Shown here in pieces: positions 43,080-51,134 of a DNA stretch of 64,000 nt. The position numbers and the translations under genes are program-made. The stretch spans positions 124,001 to 188,000 of the forward strand of contig CAXTJM010000004.1 in the NCBI GenBank assembly GCA_964244585.1, given 5' to 3'. How positions within the stretch are numbered: the stretch's first letter is position 1; the number at the start of each line of letters is the position of its first letter. Source of the stretch: LMUY01 sp964244585 (lineage in GTDB: Bacteria; Pseudomonadota; Alphaproteobacteria; Acetobacterales; Acetobacteraceae). The notes under the pieces were generated by a model. It ran no database searches. It saw only the letters and a list, made by a program, of their open reading frames with translations, and was not told where the DNA came from.

Positions 43080-43123
43080 CTAAAGCATGAGCGCTTCTTC
43101 TACCTGAAGCGATCATGCTTTAG
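43080..43123. repeat. 18-bp near-perfect hairpin upstream of glycerate kinase
   Basis: The arms 43080-43097 and 43106-43123 (CTAAAGCATGAGCGCTTC against its complement) pair at 17 of 18 positions around the 8-base loop TTCTACCT. It ends eight bases before the preferred ATG of the glycerate kinase (43132), so in mRNA it would cover the ribosome binding region. The AT-rich arm ends are unlike the surrounding coding DNA and resemble the mobile palindromic intergenic repeats of alphaproteobacteria. Either a dispersed repeat or a translation-control hairpin. Confidence 0.7.
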
Positions 43124-43131
43124 TGGCCGCC

Positions 43132-44397
43132 ATGGGATGGAACGACACCACGGCCCGCAGCCTGCTGCGCGGCTTGTTCGACGCCGCCGTGCGCGCCGCC
43201 GACCCGGCAGCCGTGCTGGCCGCCCACCTGCCGCCCAAGCCCGCCGGCCGCTGCATCGTGGTCGGCGTCGGCAAGTCCGCCGCCACCATGGCCGCCGCGC
43301 TGGAAGCGGCGTGGCCGGACGTGCCGATGCGGGGTGCCGTCGTCACCCGCTACGGCCATGCCGTGCCCACCCGGCACATCCGGGTGCTGGAGGCCGCCCA
43401 TCCGGTGCCGGACGCCGCCAGCGAGGCCGGCGCCCGTGCGCTGCTGGCGGCGGTCGCCGGGCTCGGGCCGGACGACCTGGTGCTGGCGCTGGTCTCCGGC
43501 GGTGGCTCGGCCCTGGCGGCGTTGCCCGGCCCGGGGCTGACGCTGGCGGACAAGCAGGCGGTCAATGCCTCCCTGCTGGCCTCCGGCGCCCCGATCGGGG
43601 TGATGAACGCGGTGCGCAAGCACCTGTCGGCGATCAAGGCCGGCCGGCTGGCCGCCGCCGCCGCCCCCGCCCGGGTGGTCACGCTGGTCATTTCCGACGT
43701 GCCAGGGGACGACCCGGCCGTGATCGCCAGCGGGCCGACCATGCCGGGCGCGCCGCCCCGCGAGGCGGTGCGCCGGATGGTGGCCCAGTATGGCGTGGCC
43801 CTGCCGCCGGCGGCCGCGGCGCTGCTGGCCGGGCAGGACAACCTGCCGCCGCCCGCGGCCGCGGTGGATATCCGCATGATCGCGACCCCCGCCATGGCGC
43901 TGGCCGCCGCGGCAGAAGCGGCCCGGCAGGCCGGCGCCACCCCGCTGATCCTGGGCGACGCGCTGGAAGGCGAGAGCCGCGAGCTCGGCATCGTCATGGC
44001 CGGCATCGCCCGCAGCGTGCGCGGCCACGGCCATCCCTTGCCGGCGCCCTGCGTGCTGCTGTCGGGCGGCGAGGCGACCGTCACCATCCGCGGCGGCAGG
44101 GCCGGGCGCGGCGGCCGCAACACCGAGTTCCTGCTCAGCCTGGCAATGGCGTTGCAGGGTGCGCCCGGCATCTGGGCCGTGGCCGGCGACACGGACGGCA
44201 TCGACGGCACGGAGGACGCGGCGGGCGCCATCGTCACCCCCTCCACCCTGCCGCGCGCCGTGGCGGCCGGGATCGACCCGGCGGCCTGCCTGCACGCGCA
44301 TGACAGCTACAGCCTGTTCGACGCCGTGGGCGACCTGATCCGCACCGGTCCCACCCTGACCAACGTGAACGACCTGCGCGCCATCCTGGTCACCTGA
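43132..44397 (+). CDS. glycerate 2-kinase (DUF4147/MOFRL family)
   Basis: A 421-residue kinase of the TtuD/GckA type that makes 2-phosphoglycerate from D-glycerate and ATP. ATG 43132 is preferred; a GTG at 43123 would add three residues and lies inside the hairpin. Seen are CIVVGVGKSAATMAAALE, ALVSGGGSALAALPGPGLTL, NAVRKHLSAIKAGRL and ISDVPGDDPAVIASGPT from the N-terminal domain, and the MOFRL C-terminal domain with LLSGGEATVTIRG, GRGGRNTEFLL and AGDTDGIDGTEDAAGAI. Twelve bases downstream is pyruvate kinase, the same pairing as ttuD-ttuE in tartrate/glyoxylate pathways. Confidence 0.9.
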   Translation: MGWNDTTARSLLRGLFDAAVRAADPAAVLAAHLPPKPAGRCIVVGVGKSAATMAAALEAAWPDVPMRGAVVTRYGHAVPTRHIRVLEAAHPVPDAASEAGARALLAAVAGLGPDDLVLALVSGGGSALAALPGPGLTLADKQAVNASLLASGAPIGVMNAVRKHLSAIKAGRLAAAAAPARVVTLVISDVPGDDPAVIASGPTMPGAPPREAVRRMVAQYGVALPPAAAALLAGQDNLPPPAAAVDIRMIATPAMALAAAAEAARQAGATPLILGDALEGESRELGIVMAGIARSVRGHGHPLPAPCVLLSGGEATVTIRGGRAGRGGRNTEFLLSLAMALQGAPGIWAVAGDTDGIDGTEDAAGAIVTPSTLPRAVAAGIDPAACLHAHDSYSLFDAVGDLIRTGPTLTNVNDLRAILVT

Positions 44398-44409
44398 CGG
44401 AGCACACCC

Positions 44410-45840
44410 ATGGCCCAAAGCAAGCTGCGCCGCCGCCGGCGCACGAAGGTGGTCGCCACGCTCGGCCCGGCCAGTTCGTCGCCGGAGATGCTGGGCCGGC
44501 TGTTTCGCGGCGGGGCGGACGTGTTCCGGCTCAATTTCAGCCATGGCAGCCACGAGGGCCACGCCGCCAACATCGCCATCATCCGGGCGTTGGAGGCGGA
44601 GACCGGGCGCCCGATCGGCATCCTGGCCGACGTGCAGGGGCCCAAGCTGCGGGTCGGCACGTTCCAGGCCGGCCGGGTGACGCTGCAGACCGGCCAGGGC
44701 TTCCGCCTGGACCTGTCCCCGGTGCCGGGCGACACGCGCCGGGTGCAGTTGCCGCATCCGGAGATCATGGCCGCCGCGGGTATCGGCACCACGCTGCTGC
44801 TGGATGACGGCAAGCTGCGGCTGCGCATCGCCCGCAAGCGGGACGACCACCTGGAATGCGAGGTCGTCACCGGCGGCACCTTGTCCGACCGCAAGGGCGT
44901 CAACGTGCCGGACGTGGTGCTGCCCATTCCCGCGCTGACCAGGAAGGACCACGAGGACCTGCGCTTCGCCCTGGAGCACGGGGTCGACTATATCGGCCTG
45001 TCCTTCGTGCAGCGGCCGGAGGACGTGGCGGAGGCGCGGGCGATCGCGGATGGCCGCGCCTGGATCATGACCAAGCTGGAGAAGCCGCAGGCGCTGGACA
45101 ATCTGGAGGGCATCCTCGCGCTGTCGGATGCGGTGATGGTGGCGCGCGGCGATTTGGGCGTGGAGCTGCCGCCGGAGGAGGTGCCCCTGGCGCAGAAGCG
45201 CATCGTGCGCGCCGCCCGGCAGCACGGCCTGCCAGTGGTGGTGGCGACGCAGATGCTGGAAAGCATGATCAGCTCGCCCTCCCCCACCCGCGCCGAGGCG
45301 TCCGACGTGGCGACCGCGGTGTTCGACGGGGCGGACGCGGTGATGCTGAGCGCCGAGACGGCGGCCGGGCAGTATCCCTACGAGGCGGTGAACATGATGG
45401 ACCGCATCATCGACCGGGTGGAGCAGGACCCTGGCTGGCGCGAAGTGTGCGAGGGTGGCCGGCCGAAGCCGGAGCCCACGGTCGCCGACGCCATCGCCGA
45501 CGCCGCCCGGCAGATCGCCAGGACGATCGGCGCCAAGGCGATCGCAACCTACACCACATCCGGGTCCACGGCGCTGCGGGTGGCGCGCACCCGGCCGGAC
45601 TGCCCGGTGCTGGGGCTGACCACGTCGCAGGAGACGGCGCGGCGGCTGGCCGTGGTGTGGGGCGTCCACGCGGTGCTCTCGCCCGAGACCCACACGATGA
45701 CGGAGACCGTCAGCCGCGCCACGCGGATCGCCCGCAGCGAGGGCTTCGCCGTCCAGGGCGACAGCGTGGTCGTCGCCGCCGGCGTGCCGTTCGGCCAGCC
45801 GGGCACCACCAACGCCTTGCGGGTGGCCGCAGTGCGATAG
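44410..45840 (+). CDS. pyk: pyruvate kinase
   Basis: A 476-residue enzyme converting PEP and ADP to pyruvate and ATP. Motifs: KVVATLGPAS (start of the barrel), FRLNFSHGSHEGH, ADVQGPKLRVG, the active-site signature WIMTKLEKPQALDN (catalytic Lys), VARGDLGVELP and the VVVATQMLESMI segment with AEASDVATAVFDGADAVMLS. The C-terminal regulatory domain has the usual TTSGSTA. With the glycerate kinase in front (12-base gap) it forms an operon that carries glycerate to pyruvate, needing only enolase in between. Possibly a second, pathway-specific isozyme (TtuE type). Confidence 0.93.
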   Translation: MAQSKLRRRRRTKVVATLGPASSSPEMLGRLFRGGADVFRLNFSHGSHEGHAANIAIIRALEAETGRPIGILADVQGPKLRVGTFQAGRVTLQTGQGFRLDLSPVPGDTRRVQLPHPEIMAAAGIGTTLLLDDGKLRLRIARKRDDHLECEVVTGGTLSDRKGVNVPDVVLPIPALTRKDHEDLRFALEHGVDYIGLSFVQRPEDVAEARAIADGRAWIMTKLEKPQALDNLEGILALSDAVMVARGDLGVELPPEEVPLAQKRIVRAARQHGLPVVVATQMLESMISSPSPTRAEASDVATAVFDGADAVMLSAETAAGQYPYEAVNMMDRIIDRVEQDPGWREVCEGGRPKPEPTVADAIADAARQIARTIGAKAIATYTTSGSTALRVARTRPDCPVLGLTTSQETARRLAVVWGVHAVLSPETHTMTETVSRATRIARSEGFAVQGDSVVVAAGVPFGQPGTTNALRVAAVR

Positions 45841-46045
45841 CCGCCGCCGCTGCATGGGCATGAGGCCCCGCCCGACCATCCATGCGTCACGGTCTGCGGC
45901 AAGTGCCGTTGACAGCCGGACAAGTACCGGCAGAGGTTCCCAGCCATCTCGGGCTCGAAAGCCCCGACCATGCCTGCCAGGCAAATACGTTCTTGTAAGC
46001 GGGACCCCTACGATCGTTGATGTTCCAGCCAGTCGGAAAGCAAGG

Positions 46046-46663
46046 TTGCCGGGGGTCCCACAGGAGCATCGTCCCGCGACCGCGGATCGCCACGAGAAAT
46101 TGCAGGCCGCCCTGCTGGAGGCCGCGGAGCGGACGATCGCCGCGAACGGGCTCGGCGCGTTGCGCGCGCGGGTCCTGGCCGAAGCGGTGGGCTGTTCGGT
46201 GGGGGCGATCTACACGATCTTCCCGGACCTCGACGGCATCGTCCTGGCGGTGAATGCACGCACGCTGGTGCAGATCGACCATGCCCTGCGGCGGGACGAC
46301 GTCGCCCGCAGCCCGACCGAGCACCTGGCACATCTGGCAGCGTCCTACCTCGACTATGCGGCCCGGCACCGGTCGCGGTGGGCGGCGCTGTTCCTCCATA
46401 CCATGGCGGCGGGGCACGCGGCGCCCGAGTGGTATGCACGCCAGCAACAGGCCGCGTTCTCCCATATCGAGGCGCCGCTGGCCCGGCTGCGCCCTGCTTT
46501 GGCGCCGACCGAGAGGGCCTTGCTGGCACGCAGCCTGTTTGCCGCCGTGCACGGCATGGTGGCGCTCGGGCTGGACGAGAAGGTTGCCGCGATGCCCCTT
46601 CCCGTCCTGCACGGCCAGATCGCCACGGTCGTCACCGCCATGGCCCGCGGCCTGGTCGGCTAG
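46046..46663 (+). CDS. TetR family transcriptional regulator
   Basis: A ~205-residue repressor. The N-terminal HTH is clear: RHEKLQAALLEAAERTIAANG, then RVLAEAVGCSVGAIYTIFPDLDGIV with the typical GaiYtiFpdld turn. The C-terminal ligand domain has LAASYLDYAARHRSRWAALF, similar to WHG-type TetR domains. The start is uncertain: TTG 46046 is the only start codon close to the domain, whereas the in-frame ATG at 45854 would add 64 residues whose codons lack the GC-rich third positions of real genes here. It converges on the Aas-like gene (stops five bases apart) and is the best candidate to bind the twin palindromes at 50067-50105. Confidence 0.8.
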   Translation: MPGVPQEHRPATADRHEKLQAALLEAAERTIAANGLGALRARVLAEAVGCSVGAIYTIFPDLDGIVLAVNARTLVQIDHALRRDDVARSPTEHLAHLAASYLDYAARHRSRWAALFLHTMAAGHAAPEWYARQQQAAFSHIEAPLARLRPALAPTERALLARSLFAAVHGMVALGLDEKVAAMPLPVLHGQIATVVTAMARGLVG

Positions 46664-46668
46664 CCCGG

Positions 46669-49600
46669 TCAGGCGGCGACCCGCTGCTCCGCCGCGATTC
46701 GGGTGGCGGTCGGGTAGTCGATCTTTCCGGTGCCCAGCAGAGGCAGGCTGTCCACCACCTGCAGGCTGCGCGGAACCGCGATTTCCGCCACGCCCCGCGC
46801 GCGGGCGTGGGATTGCAATGCGCTGGTGGTGGCATCCTTCTGCGTGGTCAGCAGCACCAACGCCTCGCCCTTGCGGCCATCTGGCACGGCGACGACGGCG
46901 TGCAGGGCGCCGGGCCACAATCCGGCCGCCAGCGCCTCGGCTGCCGGCATCGAGACCATTTCGCCGGCGATCTTGGCGAAACGCTTGGCTCGGGCACGGA
47001 TGGTGATGAAATCGTCCTCGTCCACCGTGCAGATATCGCCCGTGTCGTACCAGCCATCCTCGGGCCGCTCCAGCACGCCGGGCGCGCTGGTGCGAAGATA
47101 GCCCAGCATCACGTTCGGCCCGCGCACCACCAGCCGGCCACCCTCGGCGATGCCCTCAACCGGGTCCAGGCGGTATTGCATGCCCGGAAGCAGCCGGCCC
47201 GCCGTGCCCGGGCGGCAATGCATGGGGGTGTTCAGCGCCAGGACGGGTGACGTCTCCGTGACGCCGTATCCCTCCAGCACGCGCACGCCGAACCGCTCGG
47301 CGTAGAGGCGCCGCGTTTCGTCGCGCAGCTTCTCGGCGCCGGCGAAGATGTAGCGCACGGAGTAGAAATCGTACGGATGGGCGAACCGAGCCCAGCCGGT
47401 GAGGAAGGTGTCGGTGCCGAACACGATAGTGCTGTCCGTGCCGTAGATCAGCTCCGGCACGATCCGGTAGTGCAGCGGCGAGGGATAGTAGAAGGTCGGC
47501 ACGCCGGACAGCAGCGGCAGCAGCGTGCCGCCCGTCAGGCCGAAGCTGTGGAACATCGGCAGGGCGTTGAACATGCGGTCGGAGGAGGTGAAGTCGATCA
47601 CCGCCGCAGCCTGGCCGATATTGGCCATGATGTTGCGGTGGCTGAGCACCACGCCCTTCGGCGTACCCTCCGACCCGCTGGTGAACAGGACGATGGCGGG
47701 GGCATCCGGCGCGACGCGCGCACCGGGCAGGCGGCGGGCCCGGCGGGCGTCCAGCCAGCCGCGCAGCTTGGCGGCGATGCCGATGCCGGCGCGCGCATCC
47801 TCCAGCCAGACGAAACGGACATCCTGCTGCATCCGCTCGACCGCCGGGCCGAGCTTGGCACGCTCGACGAAGGCGCGGGAGGACAGCACCGTCGTCACGC
47901 CGGCGGCCATGCAGGCCGACAGCATCCCCTCCGCCCCGGCGCTGAAGTTCAGCATGGCCGGCACGCGGCCGAACGCCTGGAGGGCCATGAAGGTGACCAC
48001 GGCGCCGTTGGCGTTGGGCAGCATCACGCCGACGAACCCGCCCTGCGGCGCCAGCCCGGCCAGTCGGCGGCCCAGCACCGCCGCGCCCAGCACCACGCGG
48101 CCATAGCCGAGCCGCTTGCGCTCGATATCCTCGATGATCGGGAAGCCGCTGCCGAACTGCGCCCTGGCATCCAGCAGCGCCCCGAACAGGGAGCGATGGG
48201 TGTTCGCGGTCGCGAAGCCGGACTGCTCCATGATCTTCTGCAGCACGGTGCCGACCGCAGCGCGGCGCGGGTGGCCACGCAGCCCTGCCTCCAGGTCCAG
48301 CGCCACGGGCGGCAGGATGGTCATGGACAGCCGCGGGAACCAGCGGCGCGGGACGCGCCGTCCCATGCGGGAGAGATGCGAGAATTGCAGCCCGTCGATG
48401 CGGATCGGGATGATCACGGCGCCGGCCTTGTCGGCCACCAGCCCGGCCCCTTCGTAGACCTTCATCAACGCGCCGGTCTTGGTGATGCGGCCCTCCGGGA
48501 AGATCACCAGCCGCTCGCCGTCCTTCACCGCCTGCACCATCATCTTGGTGCTGAAGGCGTTGGCCGGGTCGACGTCGAAATGGCGGATCGCCGCCAGGAA
48601 CGGCCGCGCCCACCATTGGTGCGCGGTGTTGATGTCGACGGCGAAGACCGGGCTGCCCGGCAGGAAGGCGGCGACGAAGCAGCCATCGAGGAAGCTCTGG
48701 TGGTTGACGACGAAGATCGCGCGCTGCCCCTCCGCCGGCAGATTGTTCAGCCCGGCCAGGTCGACACCGTGGCAGAGCTCGAAATAACGCCGGAACAGCA
48801 GGCGCAGCGTGTCCTGCGGCAGCAGGCGGACGATCCAGATCGCCACGGCCAGGTTGGCGACCGCCGTCAGCAGCAGGATGGTCACGGGCGCCACGCCCGC
48901 CAGGGCCAGCAGCGCCGTCAACCCGGCCGCCGCCGCCATCGCCACCGCATTCACCACGTTGTTCGCGGCGATCATGCGCGCCCGCTCGGCCGGGGCGGAG
49001 CGTTCCTGGATGATGGCATATAGCGGCACGGAATACAGGCCGCCGCAGGCCGAAAGCAGCAGCAGGTCGACCAGCATGCGCCAGCCGGCCAGGCTGGACA
49101 GCACCGCATGCACGTCGGCCAGGCCGTGGGTATGGCCGACCGCGTGGGCGAAATCCCAGATGAAGACGGACAAGCCGAGTGCGGCCAGCGGCACGTGCCG
49201 GGCCGTGACCTCGCCCTTCAGGATCCGGGCGCACAGCACCGAGCCCGCGCCGACGCCGACGGAGAAGAATGCCAGCATCAGCGTGACGACGTGCGCGTCC
49301 GCACCCATGTCGTCCCTCACCAGCGTGGGCAGTTCGGCCAGCAGGGTCGCACCGACGACCCAGAACCAGCTCAACCCCAGCAGGCACAGCCACACCGGCC
49401 GGTTCGCCCGCGCCGAGCGCAGCAGGGCGCCGGTTTCAGCCACCAGGTTCCAGCCGACCCGCAAATCCGGTGCATCGGACGACGCACGCGGAATCATCAG
49501 CGCGCTGACGATGCCGCCGACGGCGACCAGCAAGCCGGCGGCGGAGACAATGGCCGGCCCGTCCGGCAGGGCGAACAAGGCGCCCCCTGCGATGGTGCCC

Positions 49601-50052
49601 ACCAGGATGCCCAGGAAGGTGCCGGCCTCGACCAGCCCGTTGCCGGCGACCAATTCCGTCTCGGCCAGGTGGTTGGGCAGGATCGCGTATTTCAGCGGGC
49701 TGAAGAACGTCGCCTGGATGCCCAGCCCGAACAGCACGCCGAACAGCAGCGCCGTGCTGCCGGACCAGAACCCGATGGCCGCCAGCACCATCAGGCCGAG
49801 TTCGGCGCATTTGACCCAGACGATCATGCGCTGCTTCTCGAACCGGTCGGCGATCTGCCCGGCCGTGGCCGAGAGCAGCACGTAGGGCAGGATGAACACC
49901 CCGCCCGCCGCCGCGACCATCGCCGCGCCACCCGCGGCGGCATGGAACAGCACCAGCACGACCAGGGCGTTCTTGAACAGATTATCGTTGATGGCGCCAA
50001 GGGTCTGGGTCATCAGCAGCGGGGCGAGACGTCGGGACAGGAGCAGGGACAT
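46669..50052 (-). CDS. aas: three-domain MFS / acyltransferase / acyl-ACP ligase fusion (LplT-Aas-like)
   Basis: A 1127-residue inner-membrane protein. ATG 50052 is chosen, with GGAAGG seven bases upstream, over ATG 50067, which lies in an operator. Residues ~1-405 are an LplT-like MFS flippase (LLMTQTLGAINDNLFKNALV); ~415-620 are a PlsC-type acyltransferase with NHQSFLD (His451, Asp456) and FPEGRITKTG; ~650-1110 are an AMP-forming acyl ligase (LFTSGSEGTPKG at ~785-795, then GYGVTETSPVL and YDTGDICTVDED). By analogy with E. coli LplT/Aas, it flips lysophospholipid inward and re-acylates it with ATP-activated fatty acid. Uncoupled genes elsewhere are here one polypeptide. Confidence 0.88.
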   Translation of the reverse strand: MSLLLSRRLAPLLMTQTLGAINDNLFKNALVVLVLFHAAAGGAAMVAAAGGVFILPYVLLSATAGQIADRFEKQRMIVWVKCAELGLMVLAAIGFWSGSTALLFGVLFGLGIQATFFSPLKYAILPNHLAETELVAGNGLVEAGTFLGILVGTIAGGALFALPDGPAIVSAAGLLVAVGGIVSALMIPRASSDAPDLRVGWNLVAETGALLRSARANRPVWLCLLGLSWFWVVGATLLAELPTLVRDDMGADAHVVTLMLAFFSVGVGAGSVLCARILKGEVTARHVPLAALGLSVFIWDFAHAVGHTHGLADVHAVLSSLAGWRMLVDLLLLSACGGLYSVPLYAIIQERSAPAERARMIAANNVVNAVAMAAAAGLTALLALAGVAPVTILLLTAVANLAVAIWIVRLLPQDTLRLLFRRYFELCHGVDLAGLNNLPAEGQRAIFVVNHQSFLDGCFVAAFLPGSPVFAVDINTAHQWWARPFLAAIRHFDVDPANAFSTKMMVQAVKDGERLVIFPEGRITKTGALMKVYEGAGLVADKAGAVIIPIRIDGLQFSHLSRMGRRVPRRWFPRLSMTILPPVALDLEAGLRGHPRRAAVGTVLQKIMEQSGFATANTHRSLFGALLDARAQFGSGFPIIEDIERKRLGYGRVVLGAAVLGRRLAGLAPQGGFVGVMLPNANGAVVTFMALQAFGRVPAMLNFSAGAEGMLSACMAAGVTTVLSSRAFVERAKLGPAVERMQQDVRFVWLEDARAGIGIAAKLRGWLDARRARRLPGARVAPDAPAIVLFTSGSEGTPKGVVLSHRNIMANIGQAAAVIDFTSSDRMFNALPMFHSFGLTGGTLLPLLSGVPTFYYPSPLHYRIVPELIYGTDSTIVFGTDTFLTGWARFAHPYDFYSVRYIFAGAEKLRDETRRLYAERFGVRVLEGYGVTETSPVLALNTPMHCRPGTAGRLLPGMQYRLDPVEGIAEGGRLVVRGPNVMLGYLRTSAPGVLERPEDGWYDTGDICTVDEDDFITIRARAKRFAKIAGEMVSMPAAEALAAGLWPGALHAVVAVPDGRKGEALVLLTTQKDATTSALQSHARARGVAEIAVPRSLQVVDSLPLLGTGKIDYPTATRIAAEQRVAA

Positions 50053-50066
50053 GACACTACCTTCCA

Positions 50067-50106
50067 TGAACGGTGTTCATATTACCCATCTGTGAACGTT
50101 GTTCAA
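50067..50106 (-). promoter_or_regulatory. sigma70-type promoter with duplicated 13-bp operator upstream of aas
   Basis: On the minus strand a -35 TTGAAC (50106-50101) and a -10 TAATAT (50084-50079) are separated by 16 bases and would start transcription about 20 bases before the ATG at 50052. Two almost identical palindromes of the form TGAAC-N3-GTTCA cover it: 50093-50105 on the -35 and 50067-50079 on the -10/+1 edge, their centres 26 bp apart. This is the layout of a TetR-repressed promoter. The convergent TetR gene at 46046 is the likely regulator; binding is inferred. Confidence 0.75.
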
Positions 50107-50117
50107 GACCCTTATGG

Positions 50118-51083
50118 TCATGATTTCGGCCAGCGGCGATGCAGCCAAAGCCATGAGGAAGGATCGGCGCGGATCCAGCGCTCCAGCGTCGCGTTCATCG
50201 CCACCAGCAGCGTATCGATATCGCGGGCACGCTCGCCGGTGAGGTCGGCCGCCAGCGGCGGTTCACAGACCACGCGGAACCGCGCCGGCCCGATCCGGTC
50301 CACCCGGCCCGGCACCAGCGGCAGGCCGAACCGCAATGCGAACTGCGCCGTGGCCGGGGCGGTCATGGCCGGACGGCCGAAGAACGGCACGGGGACGCCG
50401 TCATTCATTTTTTGGTCGATCAGCAGCCCTAGGGAACCGCCCTGCCTCAGGTGGGACAGCGCGGCCCGGGCGCCCGCCGCGCCCTTCGGAAACATCGATA
50501 CGCCCGGGCCGAGCGCTTCCTGCCGGGTGGCGGTCACGATGGCGTCGGCTGCCGGGTTGGAGGCGGCGCGGTAGATGCCGGACACCTTGATGCCGACTTT
50601 CGCCGCCGCTGGCAGCAACACCTCCCAATTGCCGAAATGGCCGGAGAAAAACAGGCCGGGCTGTCCCGCCCGGATGAGCGCCAGGACATTCTCCTCGCCC
50701 TCGACCTCCCACCCCGGTCCGGATTCGGTGCGAACCAGGCGCGGCAGGTGGGGCAGTTCGGCGATCGTGCGGCCCAAATTGTCCCAGACGGCATGGATGA
50801 TCCGTTTGCGCGCCGGGCGGTCCAGGTCCGGCAAGGCGCGGCGGAGATTGCTGTCGCCGACGCGCGAGACCGGGAGATGCGGGCCGACGGTGCGCCCGAC
50901 CCAGCCGCCCAGGTTGGATGCCGCCACCGGGCCGAGGCGCCGGAGCAGCGCCCACGCCACGCGGAGCGCCGCCGCCTGCAGCCAGTCAGACATCCGGCGT
51001 GCCCTGGATGTCTCGCCTGCCGTCATGCGCCCCTGGACGCCTGGTTGATCCGCAGCGGGCTTTGTCATCGTCTCGGACGGCAT
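50118..51083 (-). CDS. LpxL/HtrB-type lipid A acyltransferase-like protein
   Basis: A 321-residue protein of the lysophospholipid acyltransferase superfamily that adds secondary acyl chains to lipid A or related lipids. ATG 51083 follows AGAGGAAA by eight bases. The catalytic motif is SGHFGNWEVLLPA (His-x4-Glu), followed by the substrate-binding parts GIYRAASNPAADAIV, GVSMFPKGAAGARAALSHLRQGGSLGLLIDQKMNDGVPVPFFGRPAMTAP and the end WLWLHRRWP. It lies upstream of the aas promoter in the same direction, so both may serve membrane lipid remodelling; this gene itself would be transcribed with or after the MFS gene at 51135. Confidence 0.85.
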   Translation of the reverse strand: MPSETMTKPAADQPGVQGRMTAGETSRARRMSDWLQAAALRVAWALLRRLGPVAASNLGGWVGRTVGPHLPVSRVGDSNLRRALPDLDRPARKRIIHAVWDNLGRTIAELPHLPRLVRTESGPGWEVEGEENVLALIRAGQPGLFFSGHFGNWEVLLPAAAKVGIKVSGIYRAASNPAADAIVTATRQEALGPGVSMFPKGAAGARAALSHLRQGGSLGLLIDQKMNDGVPVPFFGRPAMTAPATAQFALRFGLPLVPGRVDRIGPARFRVVCEPPLAADLTGERARDIDTLLVAMNATLERWIRADPSSWLWLHRRWPKS

Positions 51084-51134
51084 CGGCGGTTTCCTCTCGG
51101 ACAGCCCATCTGCGTGGCGGCGACCCCGGGATGC

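Noticed and set aside
45854..46045. N-terminal extension of the TetR regulator from ATG 45854
   Set aside because: Codon third positions are not GC-rich here, the peptide is low in complexity, and no ribosome binding site suits; treated as the intergenic region.
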